From a beta proteobacterium L13 (GTDB lineage Bacteria > Pseudomonadota > Gammaproteobacteria > Burkholderiales > Chromobacteriaceae), in NCBI GenBank assembly GCA_000335715.1, contig AMYZ01000004.1, positions 124,001 to 188,000 on the forward strand: a stretch of 64,000 bases of DNA, given 5' to 3'. The position numbers were made by a program, and so were the translations under genes. The notes beneath the pieces were generated by a model, which was not told the DNA's origin, did no database searches, and saw nothing but the letters and a program-made list of their open reading frames with translations. This document shows, piece after piece, positions 6,563 through 21,500 of this stretch (its first letter is position 1; each line of letters starts with the position of its first letter).

Positions 6563-9500
6563 ATGAGCCGTCAACCTAAGAAAAAACCGCACACTGGCCG
6601 TAATCCTGCCCTGTGGATTCGTTCCTTGCTGAACGTCCCGGCGGGTGGGCGGGGCCGCCAGGTTGGCCGCCAGCCAAGCTTGCTGGTGGAGCAGGTAGAG
6701 CCGCGGCTGTTGTTGTCGGCGGATGGTCTGGTGCTGCCGCCCACACCGCAGCAGCAAGAGCACGAGGCCATTGTGGTGCCGCAAGACCTGCTGCTGGGGC
6801 AGTTTGCCGGCAGCCTGGCTGGCCAGCACGCCGCACTGCGCCAGACGGTAAACGAGGTGGTGTTTGTTGACCCGGCGGTAGACAACTACGAACAGCTGCT
6901 GGCGCAAGTGGTGTCGCGCCCGGACGAAGGCCGCGCCCCCGGCCAGCTGGAGGTGGTGGTGCTTGATAGCAGCCGCGACGGCCTGGAGCAAATGAGCGGC
7001 TGGCTGCGCCAGTATCAGGGCATTCGTGCCGTGCACGTGATTTCGCACGGTAGCGAAGCCTCGCTGCAACTGGGCAATAGCGTGCTGGACGACATGAATC
7101 TGGCCGAGCGCGCCGAGACGCTGCTGGGCTGGCGCAACGCGCTGGCCACCGGTGCCGACGTGCTGCTGTACGGCTGCGATGTGGCCAAAGGCAGCCGTGG
7201 TGCGGTCTTTGTCGAGGCGCTGTCGCGCGTTACCGGCGCCGACGTGGCCGCCTCGGACGACCTTACCGGCAACCCGGCCCAGGGCGCCGACTGGCTGCTG
7301 GAAATGGCCACCGGCCAGCTGCAGGTAAAACCGCTGTTTGCGCTGAGCACGCTGGACTATCTGGGCGTGCTGGCCAGCCACCCGGTAGCCAATGGCCTGC
7401 AAGACAGCAATATCACCGTAGACAACGGCGACACCGTGGACCTGAGCCAGGTGGCCGGTGATCTGGTGATTACCGTAGGGCAGAGCGGGCTGACCGTGCG
7501 TTACGCCGACGCCACCCGCCCCGGTACGCTGACCATTACCGGCGGCGCCGGCCTGCACCTGCTGGGTGGCCAGGGCAGCAACCGTTTCATTATCGAAGAC
7601 GCCAGTCGCGTGGCCAGCATTATCGCTGGTAACGACGCGCAGGATAGTGTGGAGCTCAAAGGCCTGGCCGGCCTGAGCAAAGACGGCAGCGGCAAAACCG
7701 TGGTTACCATGGGTGCCAACAGCTTTACCGTCGACAAGGTAGAGCAGTTCAGCGGGGACATCTCCCTGGGTGCCTCGGCGCAGTCTGCGCTGACGCAAGC
7801 CATGGACAAGTGGAACGAAGCCGCGGCCCAGCTGGTCAACCTGCCGCAGCTGCAGAACAAGGTACCGCTGCTGGACAAAACCCTGGGCGAGCTGCTGGGC
7901 AGCGCGCTGTCCGCCACCCCGGGTGTGCTGGACAACCTGGGCAAGATACTGGGCTTTGACAAAGCGGCTGCCGCCATTGCCAGTGCCACCAATCTGGGTA
8001 GCCTGGCCAGTGCGCTGCAGGACGAAATCAACAGCGGTGTGGCCGGTAGCCCGTTTACCGTCAGCGCGGTACTGGCTGGCGACTGGAGCGAGCTGCGCCT
8101 GAGCCTGCAGTTCGACGCCACCCGCACGCTGAAAGTCAACCCGGCCCTGTCGCAGGATATCAGCCAGAAGTTGGCCGCAGCCGGCTTCGCAATCGATGCC
8201 ATGTCCGAGCTGGACGCGGTACTGGGCCTGCGTGGCAAGGTGGATATCGGCCTGAACCTGGCCGGTTTGTCCGGCCTGACCGGCAATCTGGGTGGTGCCG
8301 CTTTCCTGCGCGTTGCCCCGCTGGTAGTGGGTCTGGACCTGGCCGCGCGTAACGTTAGCGCCACCGTTGGCCTGTCGCGCCAGGTGTTTGGTAGCGGTGC
8401 CGCGGCCGTGGCCGTGAGCAATGGCAGCATCGATCTGAACTGCCGTACCGAGCTGCGCTTTGCCGAAGGCTTCTGCGACGAGCAAGGCCGCCTGCCTTTG
8501 GCCAAGCTGGACGGCAGCGTGATCACCAACGGCTTCAAGGTGAATGCCACCGGCCGCCTGAACGCCGTGCTGCCGCTGAACGCCACACTGGGCAATTTCA
8601 ACCTGTCGGCCTACGGCACCCCGACGCTGATTCTGGAAACCGACGAGCTGTTCCGTGTGGTCAGCGGCGAAAAAGTCAGCGTGACCAGCCCCTCGGTTTC
8701 GCTGGATGTATCGCTCAGCGCCCAGGTACAACAATCCATTCTGGACATGCTGGGCGGTACCAAAGAGCTGGGCGAGAAGCTGCCGTTCGGCCTGTTTGAC
8801 CAGAAAATCCCGGGCGTCGACAAATCGCTGGCAGAGCTGCTGAACGAAGGCAGCAGCAGCGCGGCCGACGGCATCGGTGGCGTATTCAACCTGAAAGATG
8901 CCGCCAAAACGTATTTTGACGGTTTCTCCGGCGGCAGCCTGCCCAGCATCCGTGGCCTGGTAGCCAGCCTGTCCGCCAAGCTCAGCAGCCTGTTCAGCAA
9001 GAGCTTTGACATCAGCCAGTTCAACTGGTCTGGCAAGAATCTGGCCGGCTTTGACTTTGCCGCCTTCGCCACGCTGAAGGGCCTGAGCCTGGACTTCCTG
9101 CGCGGCATGAACTTCAGCGGTGCCGACCTGCGCGGCGCGCGTTTCAACGGCCTGGATCTGAGCGGTATCAACTTTAGCGGTGCCCGTCTGAACGGCGCCA
9201 GCTTCAGCCTGGCCACCTTGCGTGGCGTGAATTTCAGCGGTGCCTGGCTGGACGGCGTGAGCTTTGCCGGCCTGGACCTGCGTGGTGTGAACTTTGCCGG
9301 TGCCAGCATTGGCGGCGTGAACTTCACCGGTGCGGCAGCGTTTGGCGTGAACTGGGCGGGCGTACGTTTCCCGCAGCTGTCGCTGCCCAATGTCACCAAC
9401 CTGATCAGCGATATCGACCTGGGTAGCCTGTTTGGTGCCGATAGCGGCTGGAAGCAGCTCAAGTGGGGGCTGGACCTGTCCGCGCTGAAGCTGGACTGGT

Positions 9501-12500
9501 CACGTTTCGATTTGTCCGGTATCGATTTTTCCGGTGTCAACCTGTCCGGCTTCAAGCTGGCCGGTGCCAACCTGCGCGGCGTGACCTTCGACGGCGCCAA
9601 CCTGTCCGGCGTCGACCTCAGCGGTGCCTTTGGCTGGCAAGTGAAGTGGGGCAGTGCGCTGACCGACGCGCTGACCAAGCTGGAAAACCTGATTTCCGAT
9701 ATCAACCTGTCGTTTAACGGCATCGGCAGCTTCAAGCTGTGGCAGACCACTACCGATTTTTCCGGTTTCAATTTCAGCGGCTGGGACCTGTCCGGCCTGA
9801 ATTTCAGCGGCAAAAACTTTAGCGATGCGCTGTTCCGTGGCGTGAACTTCGGTGGTGCCAGCCTGGGCGGCGCCACCTTTAACATCAATACCGATTTTTC
9901 CTGGGCCGACTGGCGCGGTATCGACCTCACCGGCATCAATAGCCTGCTGGGCAAGTTCCGTGGCGTGAATTTCAGCGGCCTGAACTTTAGCGGTATCAGT
10001 TTCGATAGCCTGGTGCTGGACTTGTCCGGCGCCCGTTTTGCCGGCGCCAGCAACCTGGCGGGCCTGTTCTCCGGCCTGTCTGCCAGCGTCAAGCGCCTGT
10101 TTACCGGTGCCGATTTCAGCGGGGTGGACCTGTCCGGCCTGTCTGCGCTGACTACCTTCAAGTTCGCCGGCTTCAAGCGCGTCAACTTTAGCGGCGCCAA
10201 TCTGTCTGGCCTGGATTTCAGCGGCGTCGACCTGTCGTTTGCCAGCCTGCGCAATGTGTCGCTGGCCGACCTCAAGCTGGACGGTGCCTTGCTGTCCGGC
10301 GTGGACTTCAGCGATGTGGTGGGCGCAGTCAAGAGCGCGGCCAAGGCGTTTTACGATGCGCTGACCAAGCTGCCTTCGCTGCTGAGCGCCGACATGCTCA
10401 AGAGCATGAACAAGCTGGTAGTGGAAGACATTCTGGCCACCGGTGCCAATGGCCCGTCCTTTGCCTTCTCTGGTGGCCTGAGCTTTAACGGCAATGCGCT
10501 GGATTTGCGCCTGAACCTGCAGGCCAATGTAGACCGCAGCTTCGAGGCGGCCTTCCACTTCAGCACGGCCGACCTGGTCAATAACAGCATGCTGCCGGTG
10601 TTCGACGTAAGCGGTACGGCCATGGGTCGTGCGGTGTTTGCGCTGAACTTCGACATTGGTGCGCGTATCGGCCTGCTGGACAAAAACGTGGCTGGCGTGG
10701 TGAATGTGCCGCTGCCAGCGTCGCTGGACCCGTATTTCCGCCTGAACCGCCTGGACGCCGCGGCCTCGCTGGGCGTAGCCAACCTGACCGCCAACATCAG
10801 CCTGGCCAACCTGGGCAATGCCAGCCTGGAGAATGGCCAGTTCTCGCTGGCTGTGGGTGGGCGCATGTCGCTGAATGGCCCGTCCGGCGAAGGGCTGCTG
10901 CGCTGGAGCGAGCTGTCGGCGCTGAAAGCGGCCAACCCTGGCGACTGGTGGAAGAAACTGGTCACGCTCACGCCGTCTACCAAGCTGGATGCCTCGTTTG
11001 GCGTCAGCGTGAACCTGAGCAATGCCAGCCTTAGCGCGCTGGTCGGCACACCGTACATCACGCTGAATACCGATCAGCTGTTCCGCATCAGCGACGAGGG
11101 CCTGGTGGTGTACCAGTCGCCGTCGGTCAGCGTGGACGTGAAACTGTCTGCCGAGCAGAAAACCCAGCTGCTCACTGTGCTGGACAAGCTGAAGGCCGCC
11201 GGCGAGGGGGCATTCAACCCGGACTTCCTGTCGGTGAAGCTGCCAGGTATCGGCAAGAGCCTGTCTGACCTGTTCGGCAGCAAGAGTGCCGACCCGGGTA
11301 GCACCTTCTTCAACCGCCTGCTGAACCTGAGTGATGCGGCCAACGCCTACTTTAATACCACCAAGCTGGCAGCCACCCCGCCCGCCGACGCCGGCGACGC
11401 CACGCTGCTGGGCCTGGTCAACGCGCTCAATACTGCGCTGTCGCAAAAAGTGGCCATCGATTTTGACGCCAGCCAGAGCGACTGGTCGGGCAAGAACCTG
11501 GCCAACGTCAGCTTTGCCGGGCTGAACCTGCGCGGCTTCAATTTTAACGGTGCCGACCTGACCGGTGCCGACTTCAGCGGTGCCGACCTGACCGGCGCCA
11601 CCTTTGCCGGTGCCAACCTGAGCTTTGCCGTGTTTGCCAGCCGCAAGCCCGATGGCAGCGTGGACCGCAGCAGCGGCAAGGCTGGTGCGGCCCGTCTGGA
11701 AGGGGTGAATTTTAGCGGCGCGCGCCTGAAAGGTGTGAATCTGGGTGGCCTGGACCTGCGTGCGGCCAACTTCGACCTGGCCGACATCAGTACAACCAAA
11801 TTCGACAAAGCCTCGCTGGTGGCTGCCAGCTTTACCGACAGTGTGGTGTCGGTCAGCACCAGCATTGCCAATGCGCTGTTCAGCGGCGTACTGCCGGCCG
11901 AGCTGCTGCGGGCTACCGGTACCGCCATCGATCTGGACCCGGTAACCGGCGCCGCCGACCTGAGCGGCTTTGACCTGGGCGGCTTCAATTTCAGCGGCCT
12001 GGACTTGTCCGGCATCAAGCTGGCTAACGCCAAGCTGGTGGCCGCCAACCTGTACGGCGTGAAATTCGGTGCGGCCAACCTGACCGGGGCTGACCTCAGT
12101 GGTGCCTATCTGGCCGGTGCCGACCTGGCCAGCGCCACCGTTAGCGGGGCGACCAAGCTGGACGGTGCGCTGTTTGCCAAAACCGATATCGTGCCCACCC
12201 TTGCCAGCGGCAGTGCCTTGGTTATCAAGCAGGGCACCTCGCTGGCCGGGCTGAACCTGTCTGGCTACGACTTCAGCGGCATCGACTTTAACGGTGTCGA
12301 CCTGTCCGGCACGCGCCTGGTAGGGGCGGTGTTCACGGGTGCCCGCCTGGTGGGCGCTATCCTTAGCGATAAAACCGACTTCAGCCAGGCCGACCTGCGT
12401 GGCCTGGCCACCGTGGCTGCCAATGGCAGCGACCCGCTGGTCAGCCTGCCGGCCACCCTGAAAGGTATTTTTGCCGGGGCAGACTTCTCTGGCCTGAACC

Positions 12501-15500
12501 TGTCCAATATCAGCTTCAGTGGCCTGAACCTGGCGGGCGCCAACCTGCAAGGTGCCACCGTGAATGGCGCGGATTTCGCGCTGGCCAACCTGCGTGCGGC
12601 CAACCTGCTGCTGGTGACCGGTACGCCGGCCAGCGCCAAGGGTGCCGTATACGATGGCGATACCCGCTGGTTTGTCGGGGCCAGCAAATGGGCTGGCGTG
12701 CAAAAAGCCGCTGCGGCACCATCCAGCGCCCACCTGTACGATGGCCCGCTGTTTGACTTCCGCGGCACACTGGATACCAGCGGTACCGAGATCCGCATTG
12801 CGCTGAACTTCCAGATCAACCTGAACCGTCAGGTCGCCATGGGCTTTGCGCTGGGTAGCAGCGACCTGCCGGAAGCGGCGCGCAAGCTGCTGCCGCAGTT
12901 TGCCCTGTCCGGCACCGCGCTGGCCGATATCAAGGCCGCCGCCGATATCGACCTGGGCGTGGTGCTGGGTAGCGTGACCAAGGGCAGTGGTGCGGCCAGC
13001 ATTACCCTGCCAAGTGCCGCCCAGGTACAAACCTATATCAACGTGAACCGCCTGCAAGCCGAGGCCGAGCTGCAGCTGCAAAACCTGCAGGCGCTGCTGA
13101 ATGTGGCCGGGCTGCTGGACGTGGGCATCGAACAGGCTGATATCAGCCTGAAAGCCGCGGTAAAAGCCGTGCTGGACGACCCGGACAACCGCGATGGCAA
13201 AGGCCGCGTGTATCTGTCGGAAATAGCGGCGGCCAAGGGCGGCCTGGCCGGCCTGATCCACAGCGACAGCATCGCCAGCCTGTCCGGTGCCATTACCCTG
13301 AACGCCAAAGGCCAGGGCTTTAACCTGAACGACTTCGGCCTGCCGGTGATCAACCTGGAAGCGCCGGTACTGTTCAAGCCCGACGCCAGCACCGGCAAAA
13401 TGGTACTGCAGCGCCCCGATGCGTCGCTGGACGTGCGCCTGACCACCACCTTGCGCGACAAGCTGCTGGAAGTGCTGGACAAGGTAGACAGCACCGCCAA
13501 CCAGAACGTGCTGGGCGTAGGTCTGCTGAACAGCAAAGTGCCGGGCCTGGACAAGAGCATCAACGAGCTGTTGGGTTTTGACACCGACAGCGGCGACGCG
13601 GTGGATATCAAGGTGTTTGCCTTGAAACAGGCAGCGCAAGAGTTCTTTGCCAAGTACACCTTTACCGGTAGCGATTACCCGACGCTGCGCGAGGCCACGC
13701 AGCACCTGAAGAAAGAGCTGGCCAAGAAGTTTGGCCTGCCGCTGGATGCCAACCGTCGCGACTGGTCCGGCGAAGACCTGAGCAACCATGATTTCACCAA
13801 GCAAACCAGCCTGCGTGGCTACAACTTTAGCGGGGCCAATCTCAGCGGGGCCAACTTCAGCGGCCTGAACCTGGATGGCGTGAACTTTAGCGGCGCCAAC
13901 CTGCAAGGCGCGATTTTTGACGCCAAAACCTCGCTGCGTGGTGCCAGCTTCGACGGTGCAGACCTCACCGGCATTAGCTGGACAGCAGTCGACCTGCGCA
14001 GTGTCAACTTTGCCAATGCCAACCTGACTGCGGCCAACCTGGAAGGGAAAGACCTGTCCGGTGCCGACCTCAGCGGTGCGCTGCTGGAAACGGCCAACCT
14101 TAAAAAGACCAACCTGCGCAATGCCAGCCTGGCGCGTGCCGACCTGTCTGGCGCCCGCCTGGAAAACGCATTGGCCATTGGCGCCAGCTTTGCCTGGGCC
14201 AGCTACGACAACAATACCTTCCTGGACGGCATGGTGGTGGACCGCACCGTGAAGGCGGTATTCGGTACCACGCTGTCTGAAAAAGTGATTTACCTGGGCA
14301 AGGGCGGTGTCACACTGGATGGCCAGGGCTACAACTGGAAGGGCTGGGACCTGTCGTTCATCGACTTCTCGGTGTTCCAGAACCTGACCATCAAGGACTT
14401 TGACTGGTCCGGCGTGAACCTGCGCGGGGTGAACTTCAGCGGTATTACCTTTGCCGGCAGCATCAACCTGAAAGGTGTGTTTGCCGTAGACGTAACCTGG
14501 CCGAGCATCGATTTCTCCAGCGTGTTCAAGTTTGACGGCGGCAGCGGCTTCTTCTTCAACAGCACTGGCAGTGGCCTGAGCCTGCCAAGCTGGCTGACCA
14601 GCATCACCGGCTATCTGCCGTCGCTGGATTTCGATTTCAAGTTCAACGGCCTGCTGTCGCTGAAGGGCTGGGATTTGTCCGGGCTGGACTTCAGCGGCCT
14701 GAAGCTGAACCTGTCCGATATCGACCTGAGCTTTGCCAACCTGGCCAATCTGAAATTTGGCGAGCTGGTGTTGAACTTCAATACCAACTGGGCCGGCAGT
14801 ATCTGGTCTGGTCTGAGCTTTAGCACCGGCAAGTGGCCAAGCCTGAATGGCATTTTCCGCGATGTGGACTTCAGCGGCTTTGACTTCAGCGGCTTCAAGC
14901 TGCCGGGCAGCTGGGGTTTTGACGGCCTGCACCTGCCGGACTTCAGCGGCGCCCGTTTTAGCGGCGCGCTGAACATCGGCGAATTCCTGCTGGGCTTGAA
15001 AATCAAGCTGGATCTGGACCTGAAGCTGGACCTGAGCAAGATCAACATTGATTTCTCGTTCGCAGATTTCAGCGGGCTGGATCTGAGCAAGCTGCGCGAG
15101 CTGTTTGACGGCATCAGCTGGCCGGCCGGTGTGACGAAGCCTGCCGATGCCAACGGCTGGCTGGGCAAGCTGTTCCAGGGCTTCAAGCTGCCATCGGTCA
15201 ACCTGTCCGGCCTCAAGCTGCCGGATATCGTGTTTGACTTCAGCAAGCTGGACCTGTCTTTTGCCAACTTCAAAGGCATCAGCTTTGCCACGCCGTCGTT
15301 CAAAGGCTTCAACTTTAATGCGGCCAACCTGCGTGGCATCGACCTGTCCGGCCTGCTGGACTGGGTGCTGTCTGCATCCAAGGCCATGTTCAACAAGACG
15401 GATGCCTGGGTGGGCACCGTGGCGGGCAAGCTGGCCACGCTGGAGATGGATGCGGTAGTGCTGGACGAGGTGTTCGCCGACGATGTCAGCGGCCCCGAGT

Positions 15501-18500
15501 TTGCCGTACTGCCAATGTTCGACACCACAGGCAATGAAATTACCCTGGGCCTGGGCGTGAAGATCAACCTGGACCGCAGCCTGGAGAAACAGTTTGACCT
15601 GGTCAAACTGGGCCTGCCAAACGATGCGCTGTCCAAGCTGGCCAACTTCAGTGGCAGCGGTACCGCCATTGGCCGCCTTGTGCTGCATGCGGACATGGAA
15701 GCCGGCCTGGCGGTAGGCACCAAGAGCGGCGACAACGCGCTGAACCTGCCGGTACCGACCAATGCCGACATGTACTTCCGCGTCAACCGCTTCGACGCTG
15801 GCGCGGCACTGAATGTGTACGCGCTGCAGGCTAATGTCAGCCTGCTGGGCGACCTGGCCGGTGTCAGCCTGAAAGACAGCGATTTTGCGCTCAAGGCAGC
15901 GGCCAAAGTAGTGGTGACCGACCCGGATAACAGTGATGGCAAAGGCCGTATCACGCTGAAAGACCTGGCCGCGCTATCGGGCCAGGGCAAGACTATCGGC
16001 AGCCTGTTTGCCGTAACTCCGGCCGCCTCGCTGGAAGGCAACTTTACCTTCGATGCCCAGCTGGCCGGGGTAAACATGGGCATGTTCGGCAACCCGACAC
16101 TGGCCATCCGTTCCGAAATCGTGCAGGGCAAGCTCACGCCGCAGTTCTTCTTTGATGTGAGCATCGACGATGACCGTGTCAAAGAAAACCTGACCAGTAT
16201 CTTTGGCCAGGCTGCCAATATCGGCAGCTCGCTGGATGGCATGGGTTTCATGTCCGGCAACCTGCCGCTGGTGGGCAAGAGCCTGGGCGGCATCATGCAA
16301 AGCGAAGATGGCCGCAAGCTGGGCGATGTGCTGTCGTTCCGCCGCGTAGAGGGCGACCAGCGCATCTCGGTGCTGGACGACTACTACAAGAAAGCCGGGC
16401 CTCATACCTATAGCGGCTTGATTCGCCAGATGAAAGACTACCTGGCGGCCACGGGTGACTACAGCGGCCTGCAGTCCTTGTTCCCCAACCAGTACGGCGA
16501 AACGCAAGCCGGCCCGTTCACCATCGGTGGCGGCCTGGAGCTGCAGGGCAGTAACGAGCTGCAGATTGTCGACCTGGGTGGTGCCAGCGGTGGCAGCTTC
16601 AAGCTGGCGCTAGCCCATGGCGGCAAGACCTATACCACGGGCGCCATTCTGTACAACGCCAGTGCAGACAGCGTGAAAGACGCCCTGCTGCACGCCCGTA
16701 ACGGCAGCGACGAGCTGGCCGGCCTGAAGGTGGATGTGGCGCAGCTGGATGGCCGCTACCAGGTAACCTTTGCCGGCAGCCTGGCAGCCATCGACGTGGC
16801 TGCGCTGACCGTGGCGGATAACCTGCTGGTCAAAAACGGTAATGCGGTGAGCGCTGCCGTGCGCACCCAGCGCGAAGGTGGCAGCAAGGAGCTGCGCCTG
16901 GACCTGAAACTGGACCTGAGCAAGACCGCCAGCCTGCCATTCAACCTGGGTGCCGGGCTGGATAACCTGGGCCTGAAGCTCAAGGGCAGTGGCGACCTGG
17001 ACCTGACTGCCGAAGTGAAGCTGGACCTGTCGTTTGGCTTTAACTTCACCAGCCTGAACGATGCGGCCAACATTGGCGATAACCTGTTCATGCAGGCCAA
17101 CCAGATTTCGGCCAAAGCCAGCGCCAGCATGCAGAACTTCAACGCTGGCGTGTCGCTGGGCATTCTGGATGGCCAGATCGACAACGGCACCATGAAGTTC
17201 GAGGCCAAGGCCAGTGCCGGCCTGACGCCAGAGGCCGGCAACGCCAGCCGCAATGGCGAGCGTGTAGCGTTCAACAAGCTCAGCAAGCTGGGCGAGCAGG
17301 TGAATGCCAAGGGCGACGTGTACGCCGTGGCCGACCTGCCGATCAAGGCCAACCTGTTTGGCGGCGACCTCACCAAGCTGACCGGCGGGGCCAACCCGAA
17401 AGTGGTCGTGGAGTGGGGTTCGGAAAGCGCCCCGGTAGACATGGCAAGCATCGGCACCACCGCGCCGACCATCCGCAAGGAAAACTTCACCAACCTGGCC
17501 AGCCTGTCCAATATGACGCCGGCGCAGATGGTGCAGCTGCTGGCCAATGTGGGCGACTTCCTCAACCAGTTCCGCGATTCCGACCTGTTCGACATCAAGG
17601 TGCCGTTCAGCGGTGCCGACCTGGGCGATGTGTTCGACTTTGGCTACGGCTGGACCAAGGTTCTGAACGAGCGCCTGCAAGGCATTACCGCCATGGACCT
17701 GACCGCCACCAAGGCCATTTCGCCGGTATTGGCCGACGATGTGGCGTTTGACCTGGTGCTCAAGCGCCCGGGCGATGCGGTGGCCAGCAAGTACACCATT
17801 ACCGTGAAAGCGGCAGAAACCGCCGGCTTCAAGAGCATTAACGAGCTGGCAGAGCTGATCAACGGCAAAGTGGCCGAGGTGATGAATGGCGCGCTGAAGC
17901 TCAATAGCAGCCTGCCGGTGTGGGTGACCGAAGGCCAGAGCAATAGCAGCACCCAGGCCAGCCAGCAAAGCGGCAATGGTGACGCCGCCAAAGTGACCCA
18001 GGTGCAACAGGGTGGCCAGGCCGATAACGCGGTGCTGTTGCTGGATATCGGCACGGCCAGCGGCACGCTGACCCTGAAAAACGTGGGCAATGGCACCACG
18101 GCTACCGTCACGCTAGGGGCGAGCGATAGCGACGCCGACATCGCCAGCGCATTGCAGACCAACGTTGCCAAGGTGTTTGCCACCAATGCGGCCAACCTGA
18201 AAGTCAGCGGCAGCCGTGCCGATGGTTTCCGTATCGAATTTGCCGGCAGCCTGGCCGGCAAGGCCTTCATGGCCAAGGAAAGCGTAGCCGGCCTGGTGGT
18301 AACGGCCGGCAGCAGCAGCTTCCTGTTCAAGCCCGGCATGCGCGAGGGCGTGGTCACGTTCCCGGCTGCCGGTGGCAGTGGGGCGGGTAGCTTCACCTTG
18401 CTGGCAGACAAGGATCTGGCGGCCCTGCAAAACGATATCCGTCAGGCTGTTGCCACGGCCACCGGCAAGAATGCCGGCGAGATCACGGTAAGCGGCGACC

Positions 18501-21500
18501 GTAGCAACGGCTTCCGCATCACCTTCGCCAATGCGGCCCCGGCGCAGCTGGCTGCCAGCATGGAAGTCGGTGGCATCAATGCCATGTCGGTCAGCTTCGT
18601 GGCCCCGGCCAATGCGACCTCGGCAGTAAGCGAAACGCTGTCGCATAGCGTGGGCGTGAGCGAGGTGAAAGTCCTGGCCTTTACTGGCTACGAGCGCGGC
18701 ACGTTCGAGCTGGAGCTGTACGGCAAGAAAACCGGCCCTATCCGTTACCTGAACAACGCGGTAGACGCCCAGGCGCTGGCTATCCAGCAGGCGCTGGAAG
18801 GCATCGTGGGCAAGGGTAATGTGGAAGTCAGCTTCCCGCAGAAAGACCCGCTGGACCCCATCGGCAAAAAGGCCAACTACGGCTCGGCGCCGAAATTCAA
18901 GATTACCTTCAAGGGTAGCTACGCCCAGCAGAACATCCCGGACATGACCGTCTACTTTGGCGGCCTGAAGTCGGGCAGCTATGTGCCGGCCGGTGCCGTG
19001 CGCGGCGTGGAACTGATCGAGTTCAAACCGGGGGTAAACAAGCGTGGCGAGGTGCAAACCGTAGCGGTCAGCGCCGCGGCCGCCACGCCGGCCAGCTTCA
19101 CGCTGTCGTTTACGCATGACGGCAAGACCTACACCACCGGCACGCTCAACAGCAATATGGGCTCGGGCGATATCCGCAGCCAGCTGCTGGCGGCTACCGC
19201 TGCGGGCGGCGCCAAGCTGGGCGACATCAAAGGCTTGGAGCTGGGCGTATCGCTGGCCGAGCGCGGCGCCTGGAAGGTGAGCTTTGGCGGCAGCCTGGCC
19301 GGTGTCGAGCTGGCCGAGCTGCAAGTCGGCAACCTGGCCAATACCGTGAACCCTACCGTGAGCCTGGCATCGGTGCAGGAAGGCCGCTTCCGCAGCGAGG
19401 TGCAGCAGGTAGTGTTGGCCGCATCCAGTGGCCTGATGCGCGTACAGCTGGGCGATGGTGCCCTGTCGGCTACCTTCTCTGCGCTGGCGACAGCCAAAGA
19501 GCTGCAAGCCATTCTGGAAGCCATGCCGGATATCGGTACCGGTAACGTCGTGGTCAGCGGCGAGCCGCAAAAATGGACCATCAGCTTCCAGGGCCGCCTG
19601 TCTGGCCGTGATGTACCGGCGCTGGTGTTCAGCCCGGTACAGGAGCTGGCACTGCAAGCCGCTGCCAGCGGCGTAACCAGCTTCAGCGTGAAGCTGGCGG
19701 GCAGTGCCGCCGCCAGCAAGACCGTTACCATTACCGGTTTTGATCACGAACAGGTGCGTGTGGCACTGCAAGATGCGCTGGGCAGCCTCAGCGGTGTGGG
19801 CGCGGGCAATGTCAGCGTGGCCGGCCAGGACGGCAAATGGCTGATTACCTTCACCGGCGAGCTGGCAGGCCAGGTAATGGCCGGCGTCGAGCTGACCCGC
19901 ACCGTGGACACCACGGTAGAGAAGGTGAAAGCCAAGGCCGTATCGGCGGCCATGATCCAGGTCAGCGCGATCGAGCCACAGCTCAAGGCTGGTGGCATTA
20001 CCTGGGGCAAGCTGCAGTTCAAACCGGTTAACGTAGACGATTTCGAAACCTTCGCCATTGGCCCGTCGGCTGGTGTGGCAATCGAGGTGGTCACCCCGGG
20101 CACAGCCCAGGTGTCCGAAGTCCAGCGCGTGCGCATCGTGAATGCCGCGGTAGGCGCAGCATCGCAGTTCGAGCTGCACTTCACCGACAAGACTGGCAAG
20201 AAGGTGGATATCAATGGCCTGGCCGTGGATATCAGCGCCAGCGCGTTGCAAGACGCCATCAACAGCGAATTCAGCAAAGCGGGCATAGACGGCAGCGTGA
20301 CCGTGGCCGTGGCGGTAATGAACCAGCCGGCCGGTACGCGCGTGCCGGAAGGCACACGTGCGTTCGACATTACCTTTGCCGGCAATCTGGCCAAGGGTTC
20401 GCAGCCGGCGTTCACCGCTACCTACCAGAGCATGCGCGCCAACCCGGGTGCGCAGATGGTGGCTTACACCCTGCAGCAGGGTGCTGCCGCTACCGCTACC
20501 AGCGTGGCCAAGAACGAAGTACAGCGCCTGACCATCAGCCACGCGGTAGGGGGGACTTATGGCTTCTCCCAGCGCGTAGGTACCGAGGACTACACGCTGA
20601 ACGAGCCGTTCACCTACGGTGCGAGTGCCGACCAGCAAATTGCCGACCTGAAAAAGGCCGGCCTGGACGACGCGGCCATCGCCGCGCTGACCGAAGGCAA
20701 ATCGGCGGCCGAGGCGCTGGGTATCCGTCAGGCCAAGCTGATCGAGCTGGGCTTGCGCAAAGCCTTCGCCACCGGGCCCAAAGCTATTGCCGGTGCCGAC
20801 GTTACCGTGACTGCAGTAGCCGGCTTGCCGGATACGTTTGATATTGTGTACGGAGGCAGCCTGGCCGGTGAAAACCTGCCGACCCTGCGCACTAACAGCA
20901 GCCAGCTCAAGGGCGCTGCCCAGGCTGCCGGTGACAAGGGCTACGCCGGTATCGACCTGCTGGGCCTGAATGCCATGGGCCAGGAGGCGCGCACCCAGAC
21001 CGGGCCGAAATTCAATACGCTGGAAGACTTCGCCGCGGTGCTGCAGGACGCAGTCAACGAGCTGCTGCCCAAGGGTGAAACTTTCAATGTAACCGCCCGC
21101 TTCGATGCCCAGGCCATGGACTTCATGTTCGACCTGCGCTTCACCCCGGCCATGCCGCAGCAGCTGGTGCCGCTGGACTTCGGCTTTGATCTGTCGCCGG
21201 TGGGCGATTTCAATGCCAAGGGCAAGCTGGTGCTGAACGCCGGCATCGACTTTGTCACCACTATTGGTCTGGACTTCAACCGCCCGGACAACTTTACTGC
21301 GGTTGGCGGCACGGTGAGCAAAGCCGTGCTGCAGGGCAAGGCCAGCGACGGTGTGGCCAACGTTGGCCGCGTACTGTTCAACCAGAGCGCCGCGTACAAC
21401 GCCAGCAGCAACCCGGCGGTGGATGCCAAGTTCACTATCGATATTGACGGCGAGCGTTACCAGCTCACGCTGGATGCGGCAAGACAGGCCAACAACAGTA

